This document shows positions 8,293-15,495 of a stretch of DNA of 64,000 nt, one piece after another. The position numbers and the translations under genes were made by a program. The stretch comes from a virus: positions 1 to 64,000 of IMG/VR virus record IMGVR_UViG_3300010149_000002, one strand, 5' to 3'. Below the pieces are notes generated by a model. It made no database searches. It was not told the origin of the DNA and saw only the letters and a list, made by a program, of their open reading frames with translations. The stretch's first letter is position 1; every line of letters starts with the position of its first letter.

Positions 8293-9777
8293 TCAATTCT
8301 TTTTACGATTCATTATCGTATCCATTAATTCCTGCAACTTACCTGCCTTTGGTTTATGTAAGCTCCTGAAAATACCCGGACCTTTCATTTCATTATAGTC
8401 ATCTGGGAATGGATTTCTACCCTCGTTTACATTTCTTACTAGGTATATAAGAGCATCAAGTCCATCACAGTGACCGCCTCTTATTTCACCATTAGGTGTA
8501 TCTTTCAATTGGATAAATGATTTTCTATGTTTGTCCCATTGAGCATTTTCAACATGGTATCTTAAGTGTTTACACCTTTCATGTATTTCGATCTTACCTT
8601 GATGTACCCATAATCTAACTTGGTTTATCTGGGCTTCTTTATTGTCTTTTTTAGTTGCAACAAAATGTAGATCATGTAATCTAACTAAATCGTTAATAAG
8701 TTTTAGATCATTATCCATAACACGAATATAAGGCTTCTGTGCCATGTTAGTATCTTCTCTATGGAATCTAAGTTCTTCTTTTTCTTTGATCCTCTTTGCT
8801 AGAGCATCTGTTGTCATTTCTGGACCATTCATAACTAGTTCATCTGTTATTACTAATTTAGCTTTCATAAAATCATAGTACGAAAATAGTATTACTGTTA
8901 GATCCCTAAATCCAACATCACCCGATACATAAGCATCAAAGTGATCGGGCATTTTTAGTTCGCTTACCACTATTTCATGTTTCATCTGTTCAAATTCAGG
9001 TACTACAGTGTTTTCAGTAACCCTTGGTATTTCACACATATACTCGCATCTAAATTTAGGATTATCGACTCCACCTGCATATCTAGCTATGATTTTATCT
9101 CTTTTCCGATCAGATACCATCGGAGATTCAAATAAGGTATACTTTACGAGCCTATCCTCTGCTTCTAATGGGAAAACATATTCTGTGTGAAACTCATGTT
9201 GGGGGTTTTTATAATTAGGTGTAGAAGTTAGAATCAATTTACCATCTGTAGTGTCGGTTGTAGGCAACAAAATACTATCAACAATATACTCCAAATCGTC
9301 CATAAACCCTGCCTCATCGCATATTAGAAGCTGTGCATAACCACCACGAAGGTTCTCAGCATTACCATTATCCGTACCTGCAATTTGTATTTCAGAACCG
9401 TTTGGGAATTGATAAACTTTATCATTTGCCTTCCACATATCTTGTAAATTATACTCTTCTGGTGCATCTTCAAATATAGTCCTCATTATGGGCTTAATAA
9501 TCGTTGTCACCATTCTTTGCTTTGGACATGCGTATTTTACAATAGCGTTAGGTATTCTTATACAAAGTTCTACTGCTGCAAGACAATTAGTAAAAGATTT
9601 CCCAAAACGTCTTGATACCAATATACAAGATACGTCATGTTGTGCGTCCATTATGTTTCTATAGATATCTTCTTGTTTTCCTTTAAGCTTCCAAGAAAGT
9701 TCTCCCATACGCCATAGTTTATGTTTTGCTGCACGTTTTTCTGGGCTATCCTGTTCTTTCTTCTTGGGGACTTTCAC
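8293..9777 (-). CDS. terL: Terminase large subunit (packaging ATPase/nuclease)
   Basis: 494 aa. It pumps DNA into the prohead and cuts concatemers. The N-terminal ATPase shows Walker A SRRFGKS at residues 55-61 and Walker B LLICDEAG at about 150-157, with a coupling motif LTSTP near 183-187. The C-terminal nuclease (RNase H fold) shows a first acidic strand VSGDVGF with Asp287 and a late DALIYL segment. Start and stop are coupled to the neighbours (ATG overlaps the preceding stop). The length is normal for the family. Confidence 0.95.
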   Translation of the reverse strand: MKVPKKKEQDSPEKRAAKHKLWRMGELSWKLKGKQEDIYRNIMDAQHDVSCILVSRRFGKSFTNCLAAVELCIRIPNAIVKYACPKQRMVTTIIKPIMRTIFEDAPEEYNLQDMWKANDKVYQFPNGSEIQIAGTDNGNAENLRGGYAQLLICDEAGFMDDLEYIVDSILLPTTDTTDGKLILTSTPNYKNPQHEFHTEYVFPLEAEDRLVKYTLFESPMVSDRKRDKIIARYAGGVDNPKFRCEYMCEIPRVTENTVVPEFEQMKHEIVVSELKMPDHFDAYVSGDVGFRDLTVILFSYYDFMKAKLVITDELVMNGPEMTTDALAKRIKEKEELRFHREDTNMAQKPYIRVMDNDLKLINDLVRLHDLHFVATKKDNKEAQINQVRLWVHQGKIEIHERCKHLRYHVENAQWDKHRKSFIQLKDTPNGEIRGGHCDGLDALIYLVRNVNEGRNPFPDDYNEMKGPGIFRSLHKPKAGKLQELMDTIMNRKKN

Positions 9778-10136
9778 TATTTACCTTTAACTATACTAAA
9801 AAGCTCACCTACATCTTCGGTTTTAAGCTTATTTCCTTTAGGTTTCTTAGTGCTTTGACCCCTAATAAGCCTTAAATTCTTTATAAGTATGTCTAATTGT
9901 TGGGTATCATCCTTACCAAAAGTACCATTTTCGTACAGTTTTTTAAGGTGTCCTATGCCTTTTACGCATATATACTCCTCTTCTGATATAGAATCTAGTC
10001 CTTCTATCTCATCTTCTAGGTCATTATCAACAATAACTTGCTTCATTTTCTGGTTTTCTGACTCTAATTCTAGTATTTTTTTGTTAAGTGATGCAATTTC
10101 AAACTCTACATCACTATAATCTGTCTTATCTGACAT
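9777..10136 (-). CDS. Candidate terminase small subunit
   Basis: About 119 aa, acidic N-terminal coiled coil (FEIASLNKKILELESENQKMK) followed by a helical segment and a basic tail. It sits immediately upstream of terL and overlaps its start, the usual place of the small terminase, the DNA-recognition subunit. There is no clear helix-turn-helix, so the assignment is by position. The start at 10136 is chosen because AGGAG lies 6 nt upstream; a longer frame begins five codons earlier. Confidence 0.5.
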   Translation of the reverse strand: MSDKTDYSDVEFEIASLNKKILELESENQKMKQVIVDNDLEDEIEGLDSISEEEYICVKGIGHLKKLYENGTFGKDDTQQLDILIKNLRLIRGQSTKKPKGNKLKTEDVGELFSIVKGK

Positions 10137-10144
10137 AAAAACTC

Positions 10145-10429
10145 CTACCAAACTGCGTTTTGAGACTTTTCTCTTTGTTTTTGTGCCATATTGTACATTC
10201 CTACAACAGTTTTGACATCTTCAAGCTCTTTTTTGTGCTTTTCAATCTCTTCTTTGAATAATTTTGAATAATCTGGTGTTTTTCTTGAATCTAGGTACAA
10301 TTTATACCCACATAATGCTGAAAGTGCGATAATAATGATTGAATCTGCGATTTGAGGCTGTTTATAGTGTGATAATCCTAAAAACGATACCAATAATAAG
10401 TACGGTAGTACTTCTTTTAACTTTTCCAT
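10145..10429 (-). CDS. Small membrane protein with coiled-coil tail
   Basis: About 94 aa. Two hydrophobic segments, LPYLLLVSFLGLS (about 8-20) and ADSIIIIALSALCGYKLYL (about 28-46), are followed by a charged helical tail (KEEIEKHKKELEDVK). This is the plan of a class II holin or a small membrane-anchored virion protein. It is expressed late from promoter copy 4, next to packaging genes. AGGAG precedes the ATG at 10429. Holin is a reasonable guess, but the coiled-coil membrane protein at 48799-49125 is an equal candidate. Confidence 0.6.
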   Translation of the reverse strand: MEKLKEVLPYLLLVSFLGLSHYKQPQIADSIIIIALSALCGYKLYLDSRKTPDYSKLFKEEIEKHKKELEDVKTVVGMYNMAQKQREKSQNAVW

Positions 10430-10462
10430 GTCTTTTCTCCTGTAAAAAATCAAGTCTAGTCC

Positions 10463-10636
10463 TTATTCGGGTGTAGATCTCTTCTTTTTTCTTCCTATTT
10501 TGTTTCTTATCTTTGAAAACTTGCGTTTTTCCTTGTAAGTTGGTTTTTTAAGCTTATCCGCATATATTTCTTTGAACATAGGATCAGCTTTTCCGAATGT
10601 TAATCCGCCATATGGCTTATTTTTATCGTTTTCCAT
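10463..10636 (-). CDS. Small basic late protein
   Basis: 57 aa, starting MENDKNKPYGGLTFGKADP and ending in a Lys/Arg-rich tail (KIRNKIGRKKRRSTPE). It overlaps the end of the gene before it by 14 nt. The high positive charge suggests binding to DNA or to an acidic virion partner. No family recognised. Confidence 0.6.
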   Translation of the reverse strand: MENDKNKPYGGLTFGKADPMFKEIYADKLKKPTYKEKRKFSKIRNKIGRKKKRSTPE

Positions 10637-11213
10637 ATTTTTTCATAAGCATTTCGCCTCTTTGAAGCTTTTCTTGCTTTAATCTCTCCATCATATCGTC
10701 TAATGCTTGTTTTCTCATCTGACTTTCCATCTCAGGTCTTGATTCTGCCATCATAGCTTCCATTGCAGCCTTTCTTTCCTCTGGAGATGCGTCTGGATTC
10801 TCTATAATACTATCAGGATCACCTGCTTCTTCTGGAAATGCTAACTCTCCTGCTAATCCTAGTGCTGCTCCTCCACCTAACTTACCTAATTTTCCTAGCT
10901 TACTTGCCATTTTAGGCATCTTCATACCTAATCTAGCTGTTTCATCTGCTATTGACTGAGGCTTTATACCTTCAGGAGCTTTCATTTTATCTGAATACTT
11001 CTTTAGGAAGTCCCTTGCGGCATCTGCTTCAGACTTATTAGCTGATTTTGCTGCAATTCTCTTTTCAATATCCCTAGCAAGTCTATCAGACTCGTCCAAC
11101 TTAGTTAAATTCTTTTGCATTTGCTCTGGTTGAATTAGATCAGTCATATCTGGATCAGTAGCTGCCATCAATGCTTTTCTATAGTTATACAAGGAATCGT
11201 CTTTTCCTGCCAT
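10623..11213 (-). CDS. Late protein with Gly-rich hydrophobic segment
   Basis: 196 aa, first gene of the left late operon, 26 nt after a late promoter. It is charged and helical, with a Gly/Ala/Leu-rich stretch near residues 103-126 (LGKLGKLGGGAALGLAGELAF) that could insert in a membrane or pack in a core, followed by a Met- and Glu-rich coiled-coil end. Such features occur in ejected internal virion proteins. No family recognised. Function as a virion or head-core protein is inferred from position. Confidence 0.65.
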   Translation of the reverse strand: MAGKDDSLYNYRKALMAATDPDMTDLIQPEQMQKNLTKLDESDRLARDIEKRIAAKSANKSEADAARDFLKKYSDKMKAPEGIKPQSIADETARLGMKMPKMASKLGKLGKLGGGAALGLAGELAFPEEAGDPDSIIENPDASPEERKAAMEAMMAESRPEMESQMRKQALDDMMERLKQEKLQRGEMLMKKYGKR

Positions 11214-11239
11214 TATATCTCCTAAATTAATACTTCAGT

Positions 11240-11255
11240 TACTATAGTTGTTAAA
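11240..11255 (-). promoter_or_regulatory. Phage late promoter, copy 4 (left late operon)
   Basis: Exact 16-nt late motif. It starts the leftward packaging operon and lies only 10 bp from the -35 box of a rightward sigma-70-like promoter, so early and late transcription diverge from one short region. Confidence 0.75.
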
Positions 11256-11265
11256 AATTAAACAT

Positions 11266-11294
11266 TTGACATATATAATAGTATTTAGTATTAT
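11266..11294 (+). promoter_or_regulatory. Sigma-70-like early promoter
   Basis: TTGACA (11266-11271), 17-bp spacer, TATTAT (11289-11294), then GGAGGT and ATG at 11311. It is the first promoter of the rightward early region. Confidence 0.75.
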
Positions 11295-11310
11295 TAATTA
11301 GGAGGTGTTT

Positions 11311-11466
11311 ATGCCAATTGGACATGTGAATACAGATTATATACTATTTCTTATAAATGATGAAGATGAAGCTGCTATTAAAGAGAAAGTAGAGGAGATT
11401 GCATTTGCTATAAAAATGGAATATAGGATGATACAAGATCTTGGGGAGGACATGTGGGAATTTTAA
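11311..11466 (+). CDS. Small acidic early protein
   Basis: 51 aa, MPIGHVNTDYILFLINDED... ending LGEDMWEF. It is the first gene after the early sigma-70-like promoter, with GGAGGT 4 nt before the ATG. Acidic and mostly helical, no cysteine, no membrane segment. Small acidic first-expressed phage proteins often bind host enzymes, but no family is recognised. Confidence 0.65.
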   Translation: MPIGHVNTDYILFLINDEDEAAIKEKVEEIAFAIKMEYRMIQDLGEDMWEF

Positions 11467-11750
11467 TAGGATACTTATTAGGTTTTGCTTTTGCATGTAC
11501 TTATAGGTTTAATAAAATGGAAGGTGTAAGTAGTACGAAGATAATACTATCTAGTTTATTCTATCCTTTAGAATATATTATAGCTTTGTTTAATTTAGTA
11601 ACAGTTTTCTTTGGAGTCTACCTTGAGTTCCAAATTATGATTTTATTATCGGATAAAGAAAAAGAAAACATGACAGATAACGCACTACAGGCATTGCGTG
11701 ACAGACTTAACGAATTAGATGAAACAGAGGACGAAGATGAAGAAAAGTGA
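11454..11750 (+). CDS. Membrane protein with acidic tail (GTG start)
   Basis: 98 aa. Two hydrophobic segments (GILIGYLLGFAFACTY, residues 2-17; and about 30-65, YPLEYIIALFNLVTVFFGVYLEFQIMILL) are followed by a very acidic cytoplasmic tail (RLNELDETEDEDEEK). It starts at GTG inside the end of the previous gene, after GGGGAGG. No family recognised. Confidence 0.65.
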   Translation: MGILIGYLLGFAFACTYRFNKMEGVSSTKIILSSLFYPLEYIIALFNLVTVFFGVYLEFQIMILLSDKEKENMTDNALQALRDRLNELDETEDEDEEK

Positions 11751-12036
11751 CAGATGGTTAAAAGAATTGATGTCTATAGCACATATTCAAGGACTTACAT
11801 GGGCTGATGGTACTAATGCCAGAGAACAAGCCTTAAAGCAATGGGTAGATGATTGGATTGTAGAGTATAACTTTAATCAAGATATTATAAAAAAAGGATT
11901 GGATGCAGAGGAGATGAGATTTATTCAACATCACTGTGCAACTCAAGTAGGTGAGATGCTCATGGAAGAGTCCTCCTACTATAATCTTAGTAAGGATAAT
12001 GTATCAGTTAATGTCTTTACTTTAAGAAAAGGATAA
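11737..12036 (+). CDS. Small early protein, unknown
   Basis: About 99 aa, starting MKKSDRWLKELMSIAHIQG. It is helical, with a His pair in RFIQHHCATQVGEML. The start at 11737 is chosen because GAGG lies 6 nt upstream and it overlaps the preceding stop; an in-frame ATG six codons earlier exists. No membrane segment, no recognised family. Confidence 0.6.
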   Translation: MKKSDRWLKELMSIAHIQGLTWADGTNAREQALKQWVDDWIVEYNFNQDIIKKGLDAEEMRFIQHHCATQVGEMLMEESSYYNLSKDNVSVNVFTLRKG

Positions 12037-12041
12037 TAGAT

Positions 12042-12078
12042 AGCCCTTTCGTTTTTCGTTTCACGAAAATACGAGGCT
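12042..12078 (+). promoter_or_regulatory. Long imperfect intergenic hairpin
   Basis: Between the stop at 12036 and the ATG at 12098 the sequence AGCC...CGT...TTCGT folds back on ACGAAAA...ACG...GGCT, giving an imperfect stem of about 14 bp with small bulges. No T run follows, so it may be an RNA processing or stability element rather than a terminator. Confidence 0.45.
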
Positions 12079-12097
12079 CCGACAAAGGTGTAATAAT

Positions 12098-12301
12098 ATG
12101 AAAACTTGGAAGGATTTTGAATTAGAAGTTGAAAAACTAGAACCACTTGACCCATTTCCACCAATGTACTATGTATGTTCTCATGGTGCAAGTGTTCGGT
12201 ATCCTGTATTGGTAAGTAAAGAAAATGCAGATTGGCTAAAGTCAGAGGGAGCAAAGGTTTACACAAGGGAAGAGTATCTAAACTTGAGGAAAAGATTATG
12301 A
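12098..12301 (+). CDS. Small acidic early protein
   Basis: 67 aa, MKTWKDFELEVEKLEPLDPFPPMYYVCSHG... with a C-terminal part (LVSKENADWLKSEGAKVYTREEYLNLRKRL) that looks like a small helical domain ending in a basic helix. It lies behind a long hairpin and couples by 4-nt overlap to the next gene. No family recognised. Confidence 0.6.
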   Translation: MKTWKDFELEVEKLEPLDPFPPMYYVCSHGASVRYPVLVSKENADWLKSEGAKVYTREEYLNLRKRL

Positions 12302-12528
12302 AAGAACAAGATTTAAAACTTTACATGAACAAAATAATGGAGTGTACCGTAGTAAAAACAACATTTTACACAGCTATAGGACAGTTTGAATTTACTGGAT
12401 CGCCAAAGGATTCTATGGTTAAGATGTCCGAATATATGATGTTATACGGTGATGTGATGTTCGATATTGAAAATATAAAGGTAAAAGAAATTGAAACTAC
12501 TAATAGTAATTCTGACAATAAGCACTAG
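12298..12528 (+). CDS. Small early protein, unknown
   Basis: 76 aa, MKEQDLKLYMNKIMECTVVKTTFYTAIGQFEFTG... mixed alpha/beta and soluble. The ATG at 12298 overlaps the previous stop (ATGA) and follows GAGG. Longer in-frame starts run back into the upstream gene and are less likely. No family recognised. Confidence 0.6.
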   Translation: MKEQDLKLYMNKIMECTVVKTTFYTAIGQFEFTGSPKDSMVKMSEYMMLYGDVMFDIENIKVKEIETTNSNSDNKH

Positions 12529-12844
12529 ATTACTCGCATTTGAGCCTTGTACTGCAGATTTTACTTTACTTACTATAAAAGGTCGTATAGAGTTAGGTAT
12601 AGCGTGTTCAACAGTATGGAAGCGTTATATAGTAATTTACCAAGAAGATAGACAGGAGATTTGGAAAAGATGGCTGATTTCAAACCAAAAGACGAAAAGT
12701 GTCCAGTATGCGATACCAAATGGACAAAGACAAACTTTGGAGCAAAAACATGGTACGACTGTAAACCATGTGGAAAGACTGCTGAAGACATTGTGGTTGT
12801 CAAATCCAAGGGTAAATCTGGTGGAACAAAAGAATACAAACTAG
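12491..12844 (+). CDS. Doubtful overlapping gene with signal-peptide-like start
   Basis: 117-codon frame from TTG at 12491. The first 17 residues (MKLLIVILTISTRLLAF) look like a signal peptide and residues 18-60 would cover the otherwise empty 12529-12669. But the frame then overlaps the zinc-ribbon gene by 175 nt in another register, where its protein is low-quality. Either a short secreted protein extended by chance, a decayed gene, or no gene. Confidence 0.3.
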   Translation: MKLLIVILTISTRLLAFEPCTADFTLLTIKGRIELGIACSTVWKRYIVIYQEDRQEIWKRWLISNQKTKSVQYAIPNGQRQTLEQKHGTTVNHVERLLKTLWLSNPRVNLVEQKNTN

Positions 12845-13095
12845 ATAGCCTAGATGATTGGGAATCATTTATTGACATAATGAATATGGATGATGACTAT
12901 GATGGGTTATTCCAAATGGAGTATTTTGCTGATATAGAACCTAGAAAGGGACATAGTAGTTACATATCTCCAAATAAGAGATATAAAGTTAAGTACATGA
13001 CTAAGGCAGAGAAGTTTGAAATATGTAATGAATTAATGAGACAAGGTGTAATAGAAACTAATGAAGAGTTTTGGGATTTCCTACAAGGGGTGTAA
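12670..13095 (+). CDS. Zinc-ribbon protein
   Basis: About 141 aa. Two Cys pairs, CPVC (about residue 10) and CKPC (about 31), with TKTNFGAKTWYD between them, form a zinc ribbon. A poly-Lys/Gly linker and an acidic helical C-terminus follow. GGAG lies 11 nt before the ATG at 12670; a TTG three codons earlier is a less likely start. Zinc ribbons of this type usually contact nucleic acid or a protein partner; no specific family recognised. Confidence 0.6.
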   Translation: MADFKPKDEKCPVCDTKWTKTNFGAKTWYDCKPCGKTAEDIVVVKSKGKSGGTKEYKLDSLDDWESFIDIMNMDDDYDGLFQMEYFADIEPRKGHSSYISPNKRYKVKYMTKAEKFEICNELMRQGVIETNEEFWDFLQGV

Positions 13096-13096
13096 T

Positions 13097-13270
13097 ATGA
13101 AAGAAAGAACTAAAGTAAAATTTGAAGACACAGACATAGCAACTGGTAATAGAAACGTCATTCATGGTACTATAGAGGCATTTAATGGCGACTATGTGTT
13201 TGTTGTAGGTTCTGATAACAAGTTCTATAAAGTATTTTATAATGAGCTAACTTATGTGGGGAGAGTATAA
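13097..13270 (+). CDS. Small SH3-like early protein
   Basis: 57 aa, MKERTKVKFEDTDIATGNRNVIHGTIEAFNGDYVFVVGSDN..., an all-beta pattern resembling a KOW/SH3-type barrel. It begins 2 nt after the preceding stop. Function unknown. Confidence 0.6.
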   Translation: MKERTKVKFEDTDIATGNRNVIHGTIEAFNGDYVFVVGSDNKFYKVFYNELTYVGRV

Positions 13271-13271
13271 T

Positions 13272-13619
13272 ATGTTTAATGTAGGTGATAAAGTTTATTT
13301 TACTGATCCAGAAGATGGCAACATTCCTGCAGGATCGATTGGCATTATACAATCTCCAGAGAGCTATGATTGTTTCAATGTTAAGTTTGATAATATCAGA
13401 CACAGAAACCCATATGTCGATAGTGAAACTTGGCTATGTTGTGGGACTAATTTAGAATTAGTCCCAAAAGACCCTCAGAAGCCTTCAGACGATCTAACCC
13501 TTACCATACCATTAGTTGAGGGTGCAGATTACCTTAGAGGGCGATTTACGGACTCTAGAGGGGATGTTTATAGTGTACATGTAGAGAAGATTCAGTGTTT
13601 AGCCCAAAAAGAAGTGTAA
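13272..13619 (+). CDS. SH3-like early protein
   Basis: About 115 aa, MFNVGDKVYFTDPEDGNIPAG..., with the beta-barrel opening (VGDKVYF, GSIGIIQS, FNVKFDN) of SH3/CarD-like domains. GGGGAGAG lies upstream of the ATG at 13272. The coding sequence contains a perfect 10-bp inverted repeat at 13443-13465. It follows another SH3-like gene, so the pair may be an old duplication. Function unknown. Confidence 0.6.
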   Translation: MFNVGDKVYFTDPEDGNIPAGSIGIIQSPESYDCFNVKFDNIRHRNPYVDSETWLCCGTNLELVPKDPQKPSDDLTLTIPLVEGADYLRGRFTDSRGDVYSVHVEKIQCLAQKEV

Positions 13620-13620
13620 T

Positions 13621-13902
13621 ATGAATACAACAATCAGTAATTTATATAAAGATATTAAAAATACATTAGTTATGCCACATAAGCTATATCGACACCTATA
13701 TGTTGAGTTTGAAAAGGACATATTAACTTGGACAGACCATAGTAAAGGGTATATATGTAATAAAAGGTCACTACATGGTATGGATTTAGAATCCAGTGCT
13801 TGGTGTGAAGAAAATTATGCGTATTATTGGGACAAACAAGGTAATGTACATAGTTTGATTATAGATTGGGACAAAGGAGTATTTAATGTTCCATCCGTTT
13901 GA
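13621..13902 (+). CDS. Early protein, unknown
   Basis: 93 aa, starting MNTTISNLYKDIKNTLVMPH; Trp and Tyr-rich, soluble, with WTDHSKGYICNKRSLHG and YYWDKQGNVHSLIIDWD. It starts 1 nt after the previous stop and overlaps the next gene by 17 nt. No family recognised. Confidence 0.6.
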   Translation: MNTTISNLYKDIKNTLVMPHKLYRHLYVEFEKDILTWTDHSKGYICNKRSLHGMDLESSAWCEENYAYYWDKQGNVHSLIIDWDKGVFNVPSV

Positions 13903-14065
13903 GGATAAAGAAGAAGTAGAGAAGATTAAAAAAGAAAGGGATGATCTATTGCGACAATTAGAATCCTATGATATGGTAGATAGTGAGAAACGATTTCTAA
14001 TCAGAAGAATAGAGGTTATAACAGAGAAGCTTTTAGAAAAAGCTAAGTACTCTAAGAAGGAGTAA
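13886..14065 (+). CDS. Short coiled-coil protein
   Basis: 59 aa, almost entirely charged helix (EDKEEVEKIKKERDDLLRQ...). The ATG lies inside the end of the previous gene, with GGAG about 8 nt upstream. The heptad pattern suggests a dimeric coiled coil. Unknown function. Confidence 0.6.
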   Translation: MFHPFEDKEEVEKIKKERDDLLRQLESYDMVDSEKRFLIRRIEVITEKLLEKAKYSKKE

Positions 14066-14066
14066 T

Positions 14067-14258
14067 ATGTTAGAAGTACTTAGAATAATTATATTAACAT
14101 GTCAGATATCTGGAAACAATCCATTTATTGTTAATAAAGAACAAAAAAAATGCCAAAGAGAGCTAATTGAATGTGTAGACAGTGTAAAAGTTAGTTCCGA
14201 CAAAGGGGGCAGTTGGGGATCTGAAAGACTAATAGAATGTATAAAGGATAGACAATGA
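14067..14258 (+). CDS. Small Cys-containing early protein
   Basis: 63 aa, with a hydrophobic start (MLEVLRIIILTCQISGN) that could be a signal peptide and three later or flanking Cys (C12, C29 and two near the end). The pattern of paired Cys after a hydrophobic start resembles small exported phage proteins. AAGGAG precedes the ATG. No family recognised. Confidence 0.55.
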   Translation: MLEVLRIIILTCQISGNNPFIVNKEQKKCQRELIECVDSVKVSSDKGGSWGSERLIECIKDRQ

Positions 14259-14569
14259 AAAAACTAATTAGAGACAAAATACCAGAGTTTATAGAAGATA
14301 AGTCCAGATTAAGCCAAGAGAGCGATCCTAAGCTTATCACACAGTATATTGCTGCCAAGGTATTAGAAGAAGCACAGGAGCTTTCTGAGGCTATTTTAAG
14401 TGGCAATAAAGAGCATATTACAGAAGAGGCAGCGGATCTATATGAAGTATTGTATAAGGTATTGTCATATGTTGATAAGAGGTTTTATACTGTAGCAAGT
14501 ACCATGTTGGATAAAAGAAAGCTAAAAGGCGGATTTGATGATAACTGGATATTGGAAATAGATGATTAA
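14255..14569 (+). CDS. MazG-like nucleotide pyrophosphohydrolase
   Basis: 104 aa. All-alpha NTP pyrophosphohydrolase that would cleave (d)NTPs to monophosphates. It shows the family opening KKLIRDKIPE, the metal-binding EEAQEL segment (about residues 38-43) and a second acidic helix EEAADLYEVLY (about 57-67), matching the ExxE...ExxD arrangement of MazG-like proteins. Size fits the single-domain phage type. It fits the nucleotide-pool theme (RNR, dUTPase and dATP/dGTP-hydrolase-like genes further right). Confidence 0.8.
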   Translation: MKKLIRDKIPEFIEDKSRLSQESDPKLITQYIAAKVLEEAQELSEAILSGNKEHITEEAADLYEVLYKVLSYVDKRFYTVASTMLDKRKLKGGFDDNWILEIDD

Positions 14570-14690
14570 AGATAGAATTAAGAATTTACCCTATAAAAAA
14601 GAAAATAACATTACCAAATTATTAAGTATTTTTGTTACTATATGTTGGTTAATTTTTTATTTGTTTATAATATATAGTGTAATAAAATAG
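14562..14690 (+). CDS. Tiny single-pass membrane protein
   Basis: 42 aa: a basic N-terminus (MIKDRIKNLPYKKENN) and one membrane segment (LLSIFVTICWLIFYLFIIYSVI). It overlaps the MazG gene end. Unknown function; small early membrane proteins of this kind may act on the host envelope. Confidence 0.55.
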   Translation: MIKDRIKNLPYKKENNITKLLSIFVTICWLIFYLFIIYSVIK

Positions 14691-14697
14691 GAGAGTT

Positions 14698-14928
14698 ATG
14701 TATAAAATTTCTACAAAAGATATTGCAAAGGCAGTATTTAACTTAGGAAGAAGAAGCCCTACTAGTAAATATTTAGATATAGCTATAGAAATTTCGACAC
14801 TTGCAGAGCATTTTAAAGAAGAACCACCTAAAGGACTGTTCCCAATGTCATACCACACATTAGATTATGAAAAAGAATTAAAATACCACAATAGACTAAA
14901 AGAGTTAGTTGATAGATATAAAGTGTAA
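14698..14928 (+). CDS. Small early protein, unknown
   Basis: 76 aa, MYKISTKDIAKAVFNLGRRSP..., helical, soluble, ending YHNRLKELVDRYKV. GGAGAG precedes the ATG. It is the last gene before a 570-bp non-coding region. No family recognised. Confidence 0.55.
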   Translation: MYKISTKDIAKAVFNLGRRSPTSKYLDIAIEISTLAEHFKEEPPKGLFPMSYHTLDYEKELKYHNRLKELVDRYKV

Positions 14929-15310
14929 TAAAATAATATTGTAGACACGCACTCTCACACCCTAGTGGACACATCACACACACTCAGAAACCCTCACCCC
15001 TCCCCTGCAAGAACCATGCCAAAAACTTGGCATCATAATTGCATAGCAAGATACATGCCAACTCTCCTTAAGAAAACTTTAGCTGACAAACATATATTGT
15101 TTACAAAGAATATACGCACATGCCTACTATGTTGGGCAATGGACAACATCGGACTAAACATATTCTATTGAACTGCCACATATAGTTGGCTTACAGAATA
15201 CCCTCTAGAATCCATTTAAAAGAATTATATGATACCAAGGTAGGGTAAAATCTAAATGGATTGTAGGGCTATTTATGGGACGATAAGACATTGTCAAGAA
15301 CTTTATTAAA

Positions 15311-15428
15311 ATGCGAGTAAAGTAAATGCGAGTTGACATTCAGGTTTTATGTCTTGTCAAGGGAATAATGCAATGTGAGTAATGAATCTAAATTGCTCGT
15401 ATTGATAAATGCGAGTTGTTGCTCACAT
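15311..15428 (+). promoter_or_regulatory. Iteron-like ATGYGAGT boxes, set 1
   Basis: Forward boxes ATGCGAGT at 15311, 15326 and 15409 and ATGTGAGT at 15373; inverted boxes at 15395 (GCTCGTAT) and 15421 (GCTCACAT). TTGACA (15333) and TGTCAA (15355) form a further dyad. This density suggests a binding array for a phage regulator or replication initiator. Confidence 0.6.
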
Positions 15429-15444
15429 TATAATTTGCTATATT
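15416..15444 (+). promoter_or_regulatory. Sigma-70-like promoter
   Basis: TTGTTG (15416-15421), 17-bp spacer, TATATT (15439-15444), in front of the gene at 15496. The -35 overlaps the last ATGCGAGT box, so a protein bound there would compete with RNA polymerase. Confidence 0.6.
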
Positions 15445-15495
15445 GAATGTATAACATAACGCAACACGTTATTAACTACTAAAGGAGATTTATTT

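Larger units (their letters stand above)
15107..15464 (+). repeat. Diverged long direct repeat, copy 1
   Basis: Shares ordered blocks with 16409-16733: AGAATATACG at the left end, TAAAATCTAAATGGATT (15246-15262), GAGTTGACATTCAG with a downstream TGTCAA, AATTTGCTAT and AACGCAA at the right end. Copy 1 leads into the gene at 15496. Spacing between blocks is partly kept. Confidence 0.7.
14929..15495. other. Non-coding regulatory or origin-like region
   Basis: No supported gene. It holds an A/C-rich, G-poor tract (14944-15010), a hairpin ATGCCAA-AAAC-TTGGCAT (15016-15033), a 10-bp inverted repeat (15209-15218 with 15253-15262), the first copy of a long diverged repeat with ATGYGAGT boxes, and a sigma-70-like promoter at its right end. 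An origin of replication or a regulatory leader are both possible. Confidence 0.6.

Noticed and set aside
12573-12878. Minus-strand 101-codon frame
   Set aside because: Opposite to the well-supported zinc-ribbon gene in an all-rightward region, no ribosome site.
14965-15171. 68-codon open frame in the non-coding region
   Set aside because: No ribosome site, composition follows the A/C-rich tract, and it runs across hairpins and the repeat copy.
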